DNA of 64,000 nucleotides from Rhabdornis inornatus. Its lineage: Eukaryota; Chordata; Aves; Passeriformes; Rhabdornithidae. A model generated the notes under the pieces. That model saw nothing but the letters and a program-made list of their open reading frames with translations. It was not told where the DNA came from and searched no databases. The position numbers and the translations under genes were made by a program. This document shows, one piece after another, positions 53,996-64,000 of this stretch; position 1 is the first letter of the stretch, and each line of letters opens with the position of its first letter. The stretch is from contig VWZS01007477.1 in the NCBI GenBank assembly GCA_013397075.1, positions 268,737 to 332,736 of the forward strand, written 5' to 3'.

Positions 53996-54080
53996 GGGGG
54001 GGGAAATAAAAAAAAAAAGAAAAAAGAAAACAGAATGCATCTTGCTCGGAGGAAAAGAAAAAAGAAAAGCAAAGAAAAAA
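53996..54080 (+). repeat. purine-rich tract (G8 then A-rich GA repeats)
   Basis: A run of eight G leads into AAATAAA and repeated AAAAAAG blocks, with a short mixed interruption (about 54036-54048). Confidence 0.85.
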
Positions 54081-54174
54081 CCAGCAGTTAAAACACTTGA
54101 CAAGAAAAGGCCAAAGTGCGCTCCGTGGCTGGCAGTCATTTTACGGCTATAGTCCTACAGCAGATTTACTTAGA

Positions 54175-54182
54175 TGACGTCA
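54175..54182 (+). promoter_or_regulatory. full palindromic CRE with adjacent CCAAT
   Basis: TGACGTCA is a perfect CREB/ATF site. A CCAAT motif follows at 54189-54193. A palindromic CRE keeps a mutable CpG, so survival in a CpG-poor intron suggests but does not prove use. Confidence 0.35.
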
Positions 54183-57100
54183 GTGGCTCCAATCCAGCTT
54201 TTCTTTGGTAGCATTTACCACTTGCCTCTTGAAGCCTCCACTATGCTACAGAGCAGTAGACCATAATCAAAATTCCCTTTGTGAAATAGAGTTTACCTCA
54301 GGGCACAGAGGCATTGCGAGCTGAATTGCAGGCTCTTCACCCTGTACTGCATGCCCAGAAATAAATAACCTACAATACTGTACTCTCCTTAATACAGAAG
54401 AACCATTAAAAGCAGCCTGCTACCTTAAAAAGGGTCCTTTAATTTGTTTCCAAAATCTCAGAAGCCAGAATATTAGTTAATTTTCCAAGCAACCAAGAAC
54501 TATAATAATTCTACTATCCTTTGGACTCCTTCGTATTGTTTTTAGAGATTCTGGACGATAAAGTTATTTATGGGTCACTGTTTCACCAGCAAAAATTATT
54601 ACTGATGCTAGAGGCTAAAGTGAATCTGTATAGGAAGCTGCATTTTCAAAACTTCCAAATGTGCCCCTTCAACTGCTTATCTACGGCTGCTCAGTAAGCA
54701 TATAGTAAATATGCCAAGAAGCAGAGCAAGAAATTACTGTGCATAAGTAATAGTCAATTTAATGAGCAAAATGCACATTATTTGGAGCTGTGGATTTCCT
54801 CTCACAAAGCAGTGGCTGAAACCAATGGAACACCAGTAAAGCCAAGTTGAGGAGATACCAAATAAACTAAACCTTCACAGGCTCTGAAGTTTAATCAAAA
54901 CAACCCCCACAAGCATATGAAAGATGTGTCTTATGGTACTAAATAAACACAGATTTGTTATGTTTTAAGGCAGCCATCAATCCGAGGACAGGCGTGCTCA
55001 TTATGGGTGGTAACCAGATACATCAGTGAACTGAGAATTGCCTCTCACAGTCAAGCACTTAGGAATAACTCACAGGGAAGATGCAGGCATGCCTCAGAGC
55101 TGAAAGGCTCAACAGCTCTCCTTGCCCCGGGTCTTTGCTTACCTTGCCCCTAATCACAGCAGGATGAGAGATCACAGGTCTAACCTGCAATGAGCCACAA
55201 GCCAAAAGCCACCACTGTCACCAAACTGCATGAGTCACACCATGGACCTGCACTCTGAATATGAATTTAGAACGGGACAACCCCTAAACACACATTCCAT
55301 GTCCCTGCAGAGAAACCAGAAGCCTTCTAGCAGCCCCAGATGCCAAGCCAGGGCAGGGAGCCTTTCTCATTTTCTGCAGGTGCCAATATCAGCTGAGGCA
55401 GAGCAGCAAGGTGGGAGCATCACCTCTCACTTCAGTGGCCACCCAGCTGGCCCCTGGGTGCTTTGTCCTGCCTTTTTCCACGCAGTTCATCTGGGTGGAC
55501 TTCAGTCAAATGGTAAAGAATGGCCACTGCTCAAATTGTTCACATTGCTTCAAATGGACAGGAAAAAAATTTACTTCTCTTTGGACCTCTTCTCACGGCT
55601 AAACAAAGTGGTGTCAGCAAACAGATTCAGATGATGACTGTAAATTTCTTTGAGAGGGAATCTAAGTAGTTTTAGGATCATTAAGGATCTGGACATGAAA
55701 GGCATGGCAAGCACAAGTGGCCCTTTCTTTCCAATACCCAGGGCTGGGAGCAGCAGGGAAGGGACCCCACAGTGACAGCACATCTGTGAGCAGCAGCAGA
55801 GGACACGGGGCAAGGAGGACCTGGCGAGGTGGACTGCAAAGGGAGAGACAGAAAAAACCCACAGGGATCCAAAAAGCTTAACCAGGTGCTGCCCAAGAGC
55901 GAGTCCGCGTGTCCCCAAGGAAAGAGCAGGGTCCAGCTGTGGTGCCCTGCAAGGAACAGCCAGAGCCTGTGGGGCAGGAGACAGGAATGTGCTGAAGGTC
56001 AGAGAGCAGCACAGGCACATCCAGCCCCGAGGACACCACGAGGCTCTGAATGGGAGACTCTCTTTATGGCTGGAAACTCTCCTCCTACAAAATAATTACT
56101 CCCAAAGAAAAGCAGGGTTGGGGGGAAGATGAAAGAACTTGACTCTTCCAGTCTTCTCCAAAGCTCAAAGTTGATCGTGGAAAAAGCAGGGGGAAAAAAT
56201 ATCTTCAAAGATCAGCTGACGGCAGATATAGGGATATGACTGATTTTAAAGGGTAATTTTCTTGAAAGAATGAAGGTAAAGCCAGGGATATGGAAAATGA
56301 AGCTGTTTACAGAGTTCTGCCTTTTTATTTTAAACTGTAAACCAGCTTTAGGGGGAGAAAAAGTATGCACTGATATTGGTGGTAGATTAAGTGTGAATAA
56401 AATTTCCTTTCTCTCATTAATTATTGTCCCAGATCACCATGGTTTTTTAAATTGAGATACACATAACAGAACCTTTAATCCCCTAAACCTCCATGAATTT
56501 AGCTTTTCTTCCAAAGTCTGTTCTGACATTTTCTCCCCTCAAAACCAAAATGTCATTCCTGAATTATAATCTCCCAACAGAAAGACAACCACGTAAAAAG
56601 AAAGAAAGAAAACAAACAAACCATGCCAGCTAATTCCAAAAATAAGCACCGCTGTTCACAGCACCATGAGGTGAATGGATGGTGAGAGATTCCACCAAGG
56701 GAATAATTGTGATGTCTACAATGTTAAGGAATAATTTGGCACCAAAAGTACCCAAGGCCATACTGGTTGGCGATTCAAACACGAAGCATATCAAAACACT
56801 ACTGATAAGCTAAATTAACAGATAGCTTATCTGAAGCATATACTGGCCATATGGTGCCACAACTTCTGTTGCCTGTTGCTGGCATAACAATAGGCTACTG
56901 CAGTCTTAGACTGGAAGCACTATTTGACAAACTGTCAACAGCATTTTAATTTTTTTTTTTTTTTTGCAGAGCTCTAGGGCAATGGCACACTTGCCTATGT
57001 GCATTTTTTTTTAAACAGGTGAACAAAGAGTAAACCAGATGTCGACTTTAGAAATCGAGCTGTCTGGATCAGGAGATTTAACAGAGGCAGGCATACTGCT

Positions 57101-57432
57101 ACAGCTCAAATCTAGACAATGAGCTTTTCTAAAAACACTCTGGCCTAGGGGAGTGGCTATTTAAAACACTTGGCTTCTTTTATTTCAGCACTATGGAAGT
57201 GAATTCTACTCTTAAGTGCCAGCTCAAATGAAGTCATTTTGTTTCACTGGGGCTTTCTTTGCATTTCAGAAATGTAGAGTGTACTGTAGTAACTAACGGA
57301 AGAGACAAAAAAAAAATGGGGGGGAGTGTGTGATGTGGAAACCAGCAATTTGATCACATACAAAAAAAAAAAAATCTTTGAAAGGACAATTTAAGTGCGA
57401 GTTACATGAAATTTACTTTTCCCTCTTACAAT

Positions 57433-57490
57433 AAAAACCAAACAAACACACCAACACAACCAAAACAGAACTAACAACAAAAAACCAAAC
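57433..57490 (+). repeat. A/C-rich low-complexity tract
   Basis: AAACC, ACACC and AACAAC blocks, A/C only from 57433 to 57467, then with rare G and T. Confidence 0.8.
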
Positions 57491-60129
57491 TTCTGTCCAA
57501 ACCACTTCTGAGTGCTTTAGAAAGACCTGATATTTACAACCCCCTCAAGCTCCACAAAGACAAGCAAAACTGACCAGAAAGAAGCATTTACAAGGGGACT
57601 TGAATATGTTACAGAAACACATTAATACCAAAAGTATTATCAAAGTTGTCTTTCCGCTTTATTTATAAAAATAAATCTTACTATTTGAGGAGGAAAAAAA
57701 ATCTTTTCGTAACACAGTGATCTGCTCAATCATTTCAAAACTAACAAAATAAAAACTACTGTCAATCAATATATAGTAGGTCTGTCTATGATATTCAATT
57801 ATGAAAATGTGCTTTTAGCTGTGTTCTGTAGGAGTGTGAAAGACATAATGAGAAAAATAGATAACTTTCTGTTCTAATAATCTGTTCTGCTTTGATAGGC
57901 TGTTATGGGAACATATTTATTTTCTGACTTATGCCCAGCTAAGTATGTAGCATTTTTAGATTATCTTTTCAAATTGTTCTTGAACATTCTCAGTTAAAAA
58001 AAAAAAAAAAGAAAAAAACAACTCCTTTCATGTTAAGTTGAGATTGCACTTGAACTCTTTCCAAAAGCCAGAGCTGTACTGAATTATGATAATTAGAAAG
58101 CTGTGCGCATAAAAGGCAGCACAGTTGATGCATTTAAAAAAGTTCATGCCAGAGAATATAAGTTCAATATGTTCTCACATAATTAACATTTCCCATCATT
58201 AGCAGCAGTTTTCAGTTCATGTATCTGTAAAAACAACAGCACTCGTCATTGTTTTAGATTCCCAGTCAATAGCATTTTAATAGTTTTACACATAATCCCA
58301 AACTCTCCTTCCCTTCCCCCTCCCCGCACACGGAGATTTCACATTCTACCTCCTGACCTGCTAGCGAATAAACTGGGATTCTGTGCCCCTGCAGCCACAC
58401 AGACCAGCTCTGACCCCACAGTTTAGGGAAAACCTAACAAGAGCCAGAAACCCAAGCAAAGGTCCGGCAGGATGCAGGGGCAATAATCACATTGTTCCCG
58501 TAAACAGCGAGCAGGAGACAAAGAACACAGAGTTGTAGGTGATACCTGGGACTGGACAGGAGCCAAACTGGAGCAGGCTGCCTCTGACAAGGCAGGCACA
58601 GGCTGGAGGGACCAGGAAATGGGGTCAGAGCCCTGCAGCTTCCAACTGCAAACCCTTCAGCCACGCCGCGGGTTTCCATCGAGCACAAACACCCACCCAG
58701 CACAGCAGGGCATGCGGCACAGGATGGGTGAGACCTGGGGACAATCACTCCAGGGAGCTGTGAGGATTGATTTCAACTTCAATCCCTGTATTTTGAAATT
58801 CACATAATTCCAGTGGAACGTTAATAACCTGATGCAGTATATTCAGATATTGCTGAATCTGCATCAACACAGACAGAAGTTTTGGTTTCACCAATAACAA
58901 GATGAAGCTCCCAGTGACTGCAGCGGGATCAGGACTTCACACAAAAACGAGAGGTTTGTTGCATTAAATCAGAAAACCCTTAGCTGAATATTTTGTGACA
59001 GATCCAAGGAGTAGATTTGAAGTCGCTGCCTCAAAGGACTTAAGTCTGCAACTTTTCACTCTCTTCTGTTTTGGAAATGAGCAATCATTAAAACCAAATA
59101 CAGAATTATTCCAAGAAATATTATTCCATCCTTATTCCACTTTCAAAGGTCCAAAAGAGTTTTGTCCAAGAACAGAGAGCAAGATATGGTCATAAAGTGG
59201 GAATTTACTGCAGAGATTTTTTTTTCTAAAACTGTGTCTTCAGCACAGCTTAGAGTCAGTTGGCTTCACAATTAATAACGTCATTAATCTGTTCATATAT
59301 CACAGGATGCAATTTAAATTATCCAGCACTTGTACAAACTGCCATGAGCCCTATAACAGCCCTTGCTTGCAGGGAGATGATCTACCTCCTGAAAGTTCTA
59401 AAATTTTGTTGAGATTCAAATAATTTTTGAGACAGTACAGAACTGCAGTTTAGGAATATAAAACATCCCTGCTCACGGCAAAGTGCAGCACGGCGACACA
59501 ACAGAAATTAAACCTCAAATCCCAGAATAAAGGACTGTTTCTCATGGAAAGGTACGTCCCTCTGATGAGCTGGCGACTTCAAAATCACTTTTAAAGGGCC
59601 AATTTGCACCCCCATTACAGCCAATGTAATCCAGCAACAGGCTGCACGAAGTTGATGGAATTAACCTGAATTCAGACCAGATTTCTAAAAAGTCAGCCCT
59701 CACCTTATATTTGCACATGCTACGAATAAGAGCCTGAATGGAATGAATGATCAGCTGTTAACAGAAATTTGCCTTCAAGTCTTAGGCAGATTACAAGTTA
59801 AGCAGAACATAAGCCCCGAGCAGAAATTGGAAAAAGTATGTGTGTCAAATCAATATTCTTTTAAATCAAAGATGTCCTTCTTTAGACATCAAATCTCACA
59901 CTAACCATGTACATAAAGCATATGCTGTAAATATCTTAGTATTTGATCCAGCAAATGTTTATTCCTATGAGTCATCCTGGTCACTTTAACCTGAGCAAGG
60001 ATTGGATCCAGCAAACATTTTCTTCTTAAATAAATGGAATCACTACAGAAAGACAGCTTTTAAACCATCTCTGGAGGGGTATGGGATTAATATTAACGAC
60101 ATGAAGAAATACCAGCTAGAATAAGTGAT

Positions 60130-60165
60130 GTGTGTATATATATATTTTATATATATATATATTTT
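60130..60165 (+). repeat. TA-rich microsatellite
   Basis: TGTG followed by TA dinucleotides interrupted by a TTT, ending in a T run. Confidence 0.9.
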
Positions 60166-61577
60166 TGGTGTGTATCCAGTGAGAAACCATGTGCTCATAA
60201 CAGGTTTGAAGGTAACCTTCTCCCAGACACACACATCCAGAACTGCACAGTAAATCTCCATGTTTTGGGAACAGTCTTAGGCACCTTCTAATAAAATCAG
60301 ATTACTTCTGGTGAAATTCTTCCAGCAGTGTAACCATCCTTACAGACTGAAAACTGACAGCTGTATCATGATACACGACAGCATGTTTTCACCATTCCTT
60401 TTTTTTTTTAAAGAAAGATGCCAGCATTTCTCTATAGCTCCAGAAGTTTTTGTTCCTGTATTGCCTGCACCATACCTTGAAAGTTCGCTTACAATATTAT
60501 GACAAAGGCAGCTTAAACAGACAGAAGGAAGAAATGTTTTTTTTTTCCCCTTAGCATGTGACTCAACTGAACTTAACTTTTTCAGGCATGGACAAACAAA
60601 GCCCAGAAACCACTTTAACGATATCCAAAACCACTGCAGTGTCCAGCAGCAGCAGCAACAACAAAACCCACTGGTTGCAAGTGCCACCAAACACACTACA
60701 CACATGCTCACACATCAGCCCCACACATCCCAACACTGTCACTGCTCAGCTGGGCACTCACGGCCAGGGCCACTCCGTAATTAAGTTTCTGCTGTTCTTT
60801 TCTAGCTGTTTAATTAAAACTCCTCTAAGCACACTCTGTCTTTGCTAAGACTCCTGTCACATCAACATTTTTCCTTTGCTTCAGCGCTCCTGTGCACCCC
60901 GCTCAACGAAGAAATATAAATGTGGAGAACACAAAACCACAGTCTGAGCCTCAAGAGCTGTTGTTCCACTCTCCTGGCTGAAAAGGCCAATAATATTTAC
61001 TCCAGGACTGATGCTCAAAGTACACCCAACGTGTTCAGCAATAAAGTGCTTTCCAAAGGTATTTCTGGATTGCTAAGAAGAAAAATCGAAAGAAATCCTT
61101 TGCATCCACAATTTCTGCTTGGTCAGCTGATAAAAACCTGGAGTAGATAAAATGCAGAATTATCCCTACTGGTATAGAAAACACTTTATGACCTAATTAA
61201 ACACCGATGTGGTGTGAAGAGATGTGTTTTACCACAAAGGCGAAAAAATAAATGCACCTCTAAAATGTTTACCCTTCATGAAAATAATTTCAAAAAGTTT
61301 TGCTTTAAAAACTTGCCACTTCAGAACGTGACCCAAATATAAAATCTTCAGTTTTGTGTTTCAAGAACATCCACTGTATTAATTCCTGTATTTCTATTCC
61401 CAAATAAAGGAAGCGTGTGTGTATATGTGTATATAAAAATATATATGTTCACATACAAACAAACATGCAAGCTTCCCTCCCACCCCCAGAAGAAATTTAA
61501 TATCCAGGTCTGTGTCATTTTTAATAGCACCATCTTACCATCAGTACAATCTAATATTCTGTAATGGTATTCCCCAA

Positions 61578-61587
61578 CTATTTATAG
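61578..61587 (+). promoter_or_regulatory. MEF2 consensus site near the promoter
   Basis: CTATTTATAG again, about 1 kb inside the intron from the candidate leader exon. TEAD1 acts in muscle, where MEF2 is active, but a 10-base match is weak evidence. Confidence 0.3.
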
Positions 61588-62603
61588 AGATAGAATACAT
61601 CATACATTACAGACACACATTCCCAATCTAGGGTTGTAAGAAGAACCCTACATAATTTTAAATTAAGTCCTAATGTAATTATAATCATTTTTGTTTTCAT
61701 ATTCAATTGCAGGTAGCACTTAGTTATTTACATGAATTTTCCTGTTAGAGGCATTCCCACAGAGATTTCCATGTTGGATGTGCTGCAGAATAACTGAGCA
61801 TGCAGCTCACTCTCCATGCAGCTCCCAACTTTGCCACTGCCCAGCTCTGTGAAACCGCTAACTGGCAATATTGCATTTCCAAACTTTATCAGCACGAGGA
61901 GAAAGCAAACACGCTCCTGCTAGCACAGGAATACAGCTGCATATGTACTTTTTCTCCCTGAGGCTCTGCCATTTCGGCTTCCATTTCTTATAAACGCTGT
62001 TTTAAGTCCGAAAACACCAATTCAATCTGATGTTCCCTGGCCTTTCCTGCCTAGAAAGGAACAATTCAAAAATCCTGGGAGCCATTTACATTCAGAGAGC
62101 GCAGGGCAGAACTGCTCCCTAACTTTCCAGCACTTCTGGAGGTCACTTTTCATTTCTTCATATCAAAGGCGGGCACTTGTTTCTAATAAGTTAACAACTC
62201 TCCTGAGAAACGTGGGTGGCTGGTATTTCATTGTTTCATAAATATTTTTATACTGGTAACACCGTTCAACTTAAAACAGATTTCAAGAGGAGAAAAATCA
62301 CGACTAGGACCGTGCTCAACAGAGACAGGAGCGCGAACTTTTTTCCTCGGTGAAAACAGCGATATTCTCCCCCCTCCTCTCGCTTTATTTCGCCTCGCTG
62401 TTTCTGTTTGGTTGTGTGGAGGGGCCCGCTTTGTTTTAATTCGGGTACAAAAGGCGCAGTGTATAAGTTTTCCCTCCCCCTTGGAAGTGTACTTCCTTTG
62501 AAAGCGCTCCTCCGCGAACAAAGGCTGCCACCGGCCCTCGCACCAGCGCCGGGGACAGCTGGGCGATGGAGCTCTTCAAAACCTCGCCGAGAAATGAAAA
62601 AGG

Positions 62604-62643
62604 AAAAAAAAAAACAAAAACCAAAAAACAACAACCAAAACCC
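62604..62643 (+). repeat. A/C-only tract just inside the first intron
   Basis: Forty bases of only A and C next to the candidate leader donor. On the transcript strand it would be a U/G-rich run starting about 12 bases after the donor. Confidence 0.85.
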
Positions 62644-62655
62644 TGCGGTTCCTAC

Positions 62656-62926
62656 CGAAAGGAAGTTTTCCAGGGACAATCTCCTCGGTGTTGCTGTAAC
62701 TGCGACTTTGTCTTTTTTGGATACAATGTTTCTGCTGACTCCCGAAAATTTTCCACTTGAATGTGCAATTAACCAGCAGCGGCGGCGGCAGCGGCAGCAG
62801 CTCTGGAGAAGGAGAAGAAGCAGCGAAAAGGGACATTCCTTCTTTCATCTTTTAGAGGAAAAACAAGCGAGGGGAGGGAGGCAGAGCTGGGGGCAGGCCG
62901 GGGATGGCTGCTGAGCGCTGCGAACC
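62656..62926 (-). other. TEAD1: candidate TEAD1 leader (5' UTR) exon, 5' end lost in assembly gap
   Basis: On the minus strand this GC-rich segment runs out of the gap and ends at a plausible donor (CTTTCG/gtagga, GT at 62655-62654). Joining it to 10548 puts an in-frame TAA (62771-62769) exactly 168 bases before the ATT start, with no ATG in any frame between them. That fits a leader whose coding frame must start without AUG. A separate frame opens at an ATG at 62848 and runs through the junction. A short CTG/CCG-rich patch lies at about 62775-62803. The exon call rests on position, CpG context and the donor; there is no transcript evidence. The true exon could end at another donor, or a second leader exon could intervene. 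Confidence 0.5.
62834..62840 (+). promoter_or_regulatory. MCAT (TEAD-binding) element in the TEAD1 CpG island
   Basis: CATTCCT on the plus strand is a full match to the MCAT consensus. On the minus strand it reads AGGAATG, and its ATG is the second in-frame ATG of the candidate upstream frame. A single 7-base match can arise by chance; its location inside the TEAD1 promoter region is what makes it notable. Confidence 0.35.
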
Positions 62927-63344
62927 NNNNNNNNNNNNNNNNNNNNNNNNNNNNNNNNNNNNNNNNNNNNNNNNNNNNNNNNNNNNNNNNNNNNNNNNNN
63001 NNNNNNNNNNNNNNNNNNNNNNNNNNNNNNNNNNNNNNNNNNNNNNNNNNNNNNNNNNNNNNNNNNNNNNNNNNNNNNNNNNNNNNNNNNNNNNNNNNNN
63101 NNNNNNNNNNNNNNNNNNNNNNNNNNNNNNNNNNNNNNNNNNNNNNNNNNNNNNNNNNNNNNNNNNNNNNNNNNNNNNNNNNNNNNNNNNNNNNNNNNNN
63201 NNNNNNNNNNNNNNNNNNNNNNNNNNNNNNNNNNNNNNNNNNNNNNNNNNNNNNNNNNNNNNNNNNNNNNNNNNNNNNNNNNNNNNNNNNNNNNNNNNNN
63301 NNNNNNNNNNNNNNNNNNNNNNNNNNNNNNNNNNNNNNNNNNNN
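62927..63344. other. assembly gap (418 N)
   Basis: A run of N lies in the middle of the CpG island, a usual failure point for short-read assembly of GC-rich bird promoters. The transcription start and the 5' part of the leader exon are probably inside it. Any long open frame that crosses the run is an artefact. Confidence 0.99.
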
Positions 63345-63477
63345 GAGCAGCGCTGACCTCATAGGGGAGCCCGCGGGAGGGGGCCCGGCCGGCGGGGGCA
63401 CCGGCAGCGGCAGCGCCGCGGTACCGGCAGCGGGAGCACCGCGGGGTGATGCTGTCCCGCCCGCCCCGCCATGCACC

Positions 63478-63516
63478 GCCGGCCCGGCCCGGCCCGGTCC
63501 GGTCCGGTCCGGTCCG
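63478..63516 (+). repeat. GC-rich pentanucleotide repeat in the CpG island
   Basis: Three copies of GGCCC are followed by four of GGTCC, a compound 5-bp microsatellite. Each unit carries a CpG at its junction. Confidence 0.9.
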
Positions 63517-63620
63517 CAACACGCGGTGCGCTGAAACAGAGCTCCGAGGGATGCGCTGCATGGAGGTCTGCCGCGGGGAGCGGATGGGGAGGCTCCCCTG
63601 GGCAGCTCGGTGCACACGCA

Positions 63621-64000
63621 CTCGCGTGTCTATTCTGGGTGTCAAAGCACGGACCCATCCCTAGCATCCCTGTGTCCAAAAGGCCCAACAGAGCCCCACG
63701 GGATGAGAAGACATCACACCCCAAATCGACATGGACATAGCATGGCTCAGGGGTCCAGACTTCATCCTCAATGCAGATCCTGACCTTTCTCACAAAACTG
63801 TCCCCAGATGCAGATTTCACAATGCCAGTTTTGCACCATGCCAAATGAGTGAGCCTGAGTGCCACTGGACTATTTGTACCCTTCTTGTCTTGTGCAACCC
63901 ATCCCCCAGAATCGCTCCCCAAGCAGCATCACAGGCACGTCTACCTCAGTTAACAATCCGCTACCTTATGGAAATAATTGCAGGGAAGGCACAGCTGTTG
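63621..64000. other. flank upstream of the CpG island, no gene seen
   Basis: CpG density drops quickly after about 63620. A minus-strand frame stays open across about 63359-63922, but it has no domain and no splice or start support, and its right part is simply stop-poor GC-rich DNA. I see nothing else. Confidence 0.6.

Larger units (their letters stand above)
10549..62655 (-). other. TEAD1: large TEAD1 5' intron (about 52 kb)
   Basis: This lies between the acceptor at 10549 and the candidate leader donor at 62655/62654. The acceptor is clear and the donor is inferred. A further non-coding leader exon inside the interval cannot be excluded. Contents that I can support are listed separately: an LTR, tandem repeats, an A/C-only tract, CpG patches, motif clusters and one exon-like segment. 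The remaining sequence, for example 34450-42650 and 46000-47100, is AT-rich intronic DNA in which I see no gene. A long intron after the leader exon is usual for vertebrate TEAD1. Confidence 0.65.
62300..63620. promoter_or_regulatory. TEAD1: CpG island, probable TEAD1 promoter
   Basis: CpG dinucleotides are dense on both sides of the gap, in contrast to the CpG-poor intron. The right arm (63345-63560) is strongly GC-rich, with cgccgcgg- and ccgcggg-type clusters. The left arm contains a consensus TEAD-binding MCAT element, CATTCCT, at 62834-62840. I see no convincing TATA box, which is usual for CpG-island promoters. Assignment to TEAD1 is by orientation and by being the strongest CpG island upstream of the coding exon in this window. 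A divergent transcript to the right is possible but I see no exon for one. Confidence 0.65.

Noticed and set aside
62769..63645. Minus-strand frames of 266-282 codons and a plus-strand frame of 150 codons at the CpG island
   Set aside because: Most of their length is the run of N, so the reading frame is unknown.
63359..63922. 187-codon minus-strand open frame upstream of the CpG island
   Set aside because: Stop-poor because of GC richness; the second half is arginine/proline repeats from CCGG pentamers; no domain seen.
1..64000. CR1 retrotransposon ends, tRNA genes, rRNA, CRISPR arrays, bacterial-type operons
   Set aside because: No CR1-type attctatg terminal repeats, tRNA box pairs or regular spacer arrays were seen; the window is ordinary vertebrate intronic DNA apart from the items listed.

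Overview
This window is vertebrate nuclear DNA, most likely from a songbird (passerine). It is about 40% GC with very low coding density. A solo LTR at 15728-16168 resembles passerine endogenous retrovirus LTRs as I remember them, and there are faint MIR-like SINE relics. I saw no intact CR1 end, no tRNA or rRNA gene, no CRISPR array and no operon. The species call is an inference; the vertebrate origin is secure from the coding exon described next.

The one gene I can name is TEAD1 (TEF-1), the DNA-binding partner of YAP/TAZ in Hippo signalling, on the minus strand. Its first coding exon lies at 10295-10548. Translation is expected to begin at an ATT codon (10496-10494), the non-AUG start known for this gene. 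The exon encodes 67 residues plus one base and includes the start of the TEA DNA-binding domain. All later coding exons lie left of the window.

A CpG-rich block at about 62300-63620, broken by a 418-base gap of N, is the probable TEAD1 promoter and leader exon. A plausible leader donor at 62655/62654 gives a first intron of about 52 kb. If spliced directly, the leader would carry a 68-codon upstream reading frame that stops 38 bases before the ATT start. The 168 bases just before the ATT would contain no ATG in any frame.

Layout. 1-10294: first part of the next TEAD1 intron, with two small tandem repeats, a MIR-like relic and a CpG cluster. 10295-10548: coding exon. 10549-62655: large 5' intron with the LTR, a 120-base tract made only of A and C, a 15-bp tandem repeat, a 48-bp minisatellite beside an internal CpG-rich patch, microsatellites, possible regulatory motifs, and one unrecognised exon-like open segment at 47155-47433 on the TEAD1 strand. 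62656-63620: CpG island with gap. 63621-64000: upstream flank with nothing identified.

I found no evidence for a new multi-gene system. The points most worth a second look are the upstream frame ahead of the non-AUG start, the exon-like segment at 47155-47433, and the minisatellite plus CpG patch. Nearly all other open frames of 60-300 codons look like chance or repeat-derived frames.
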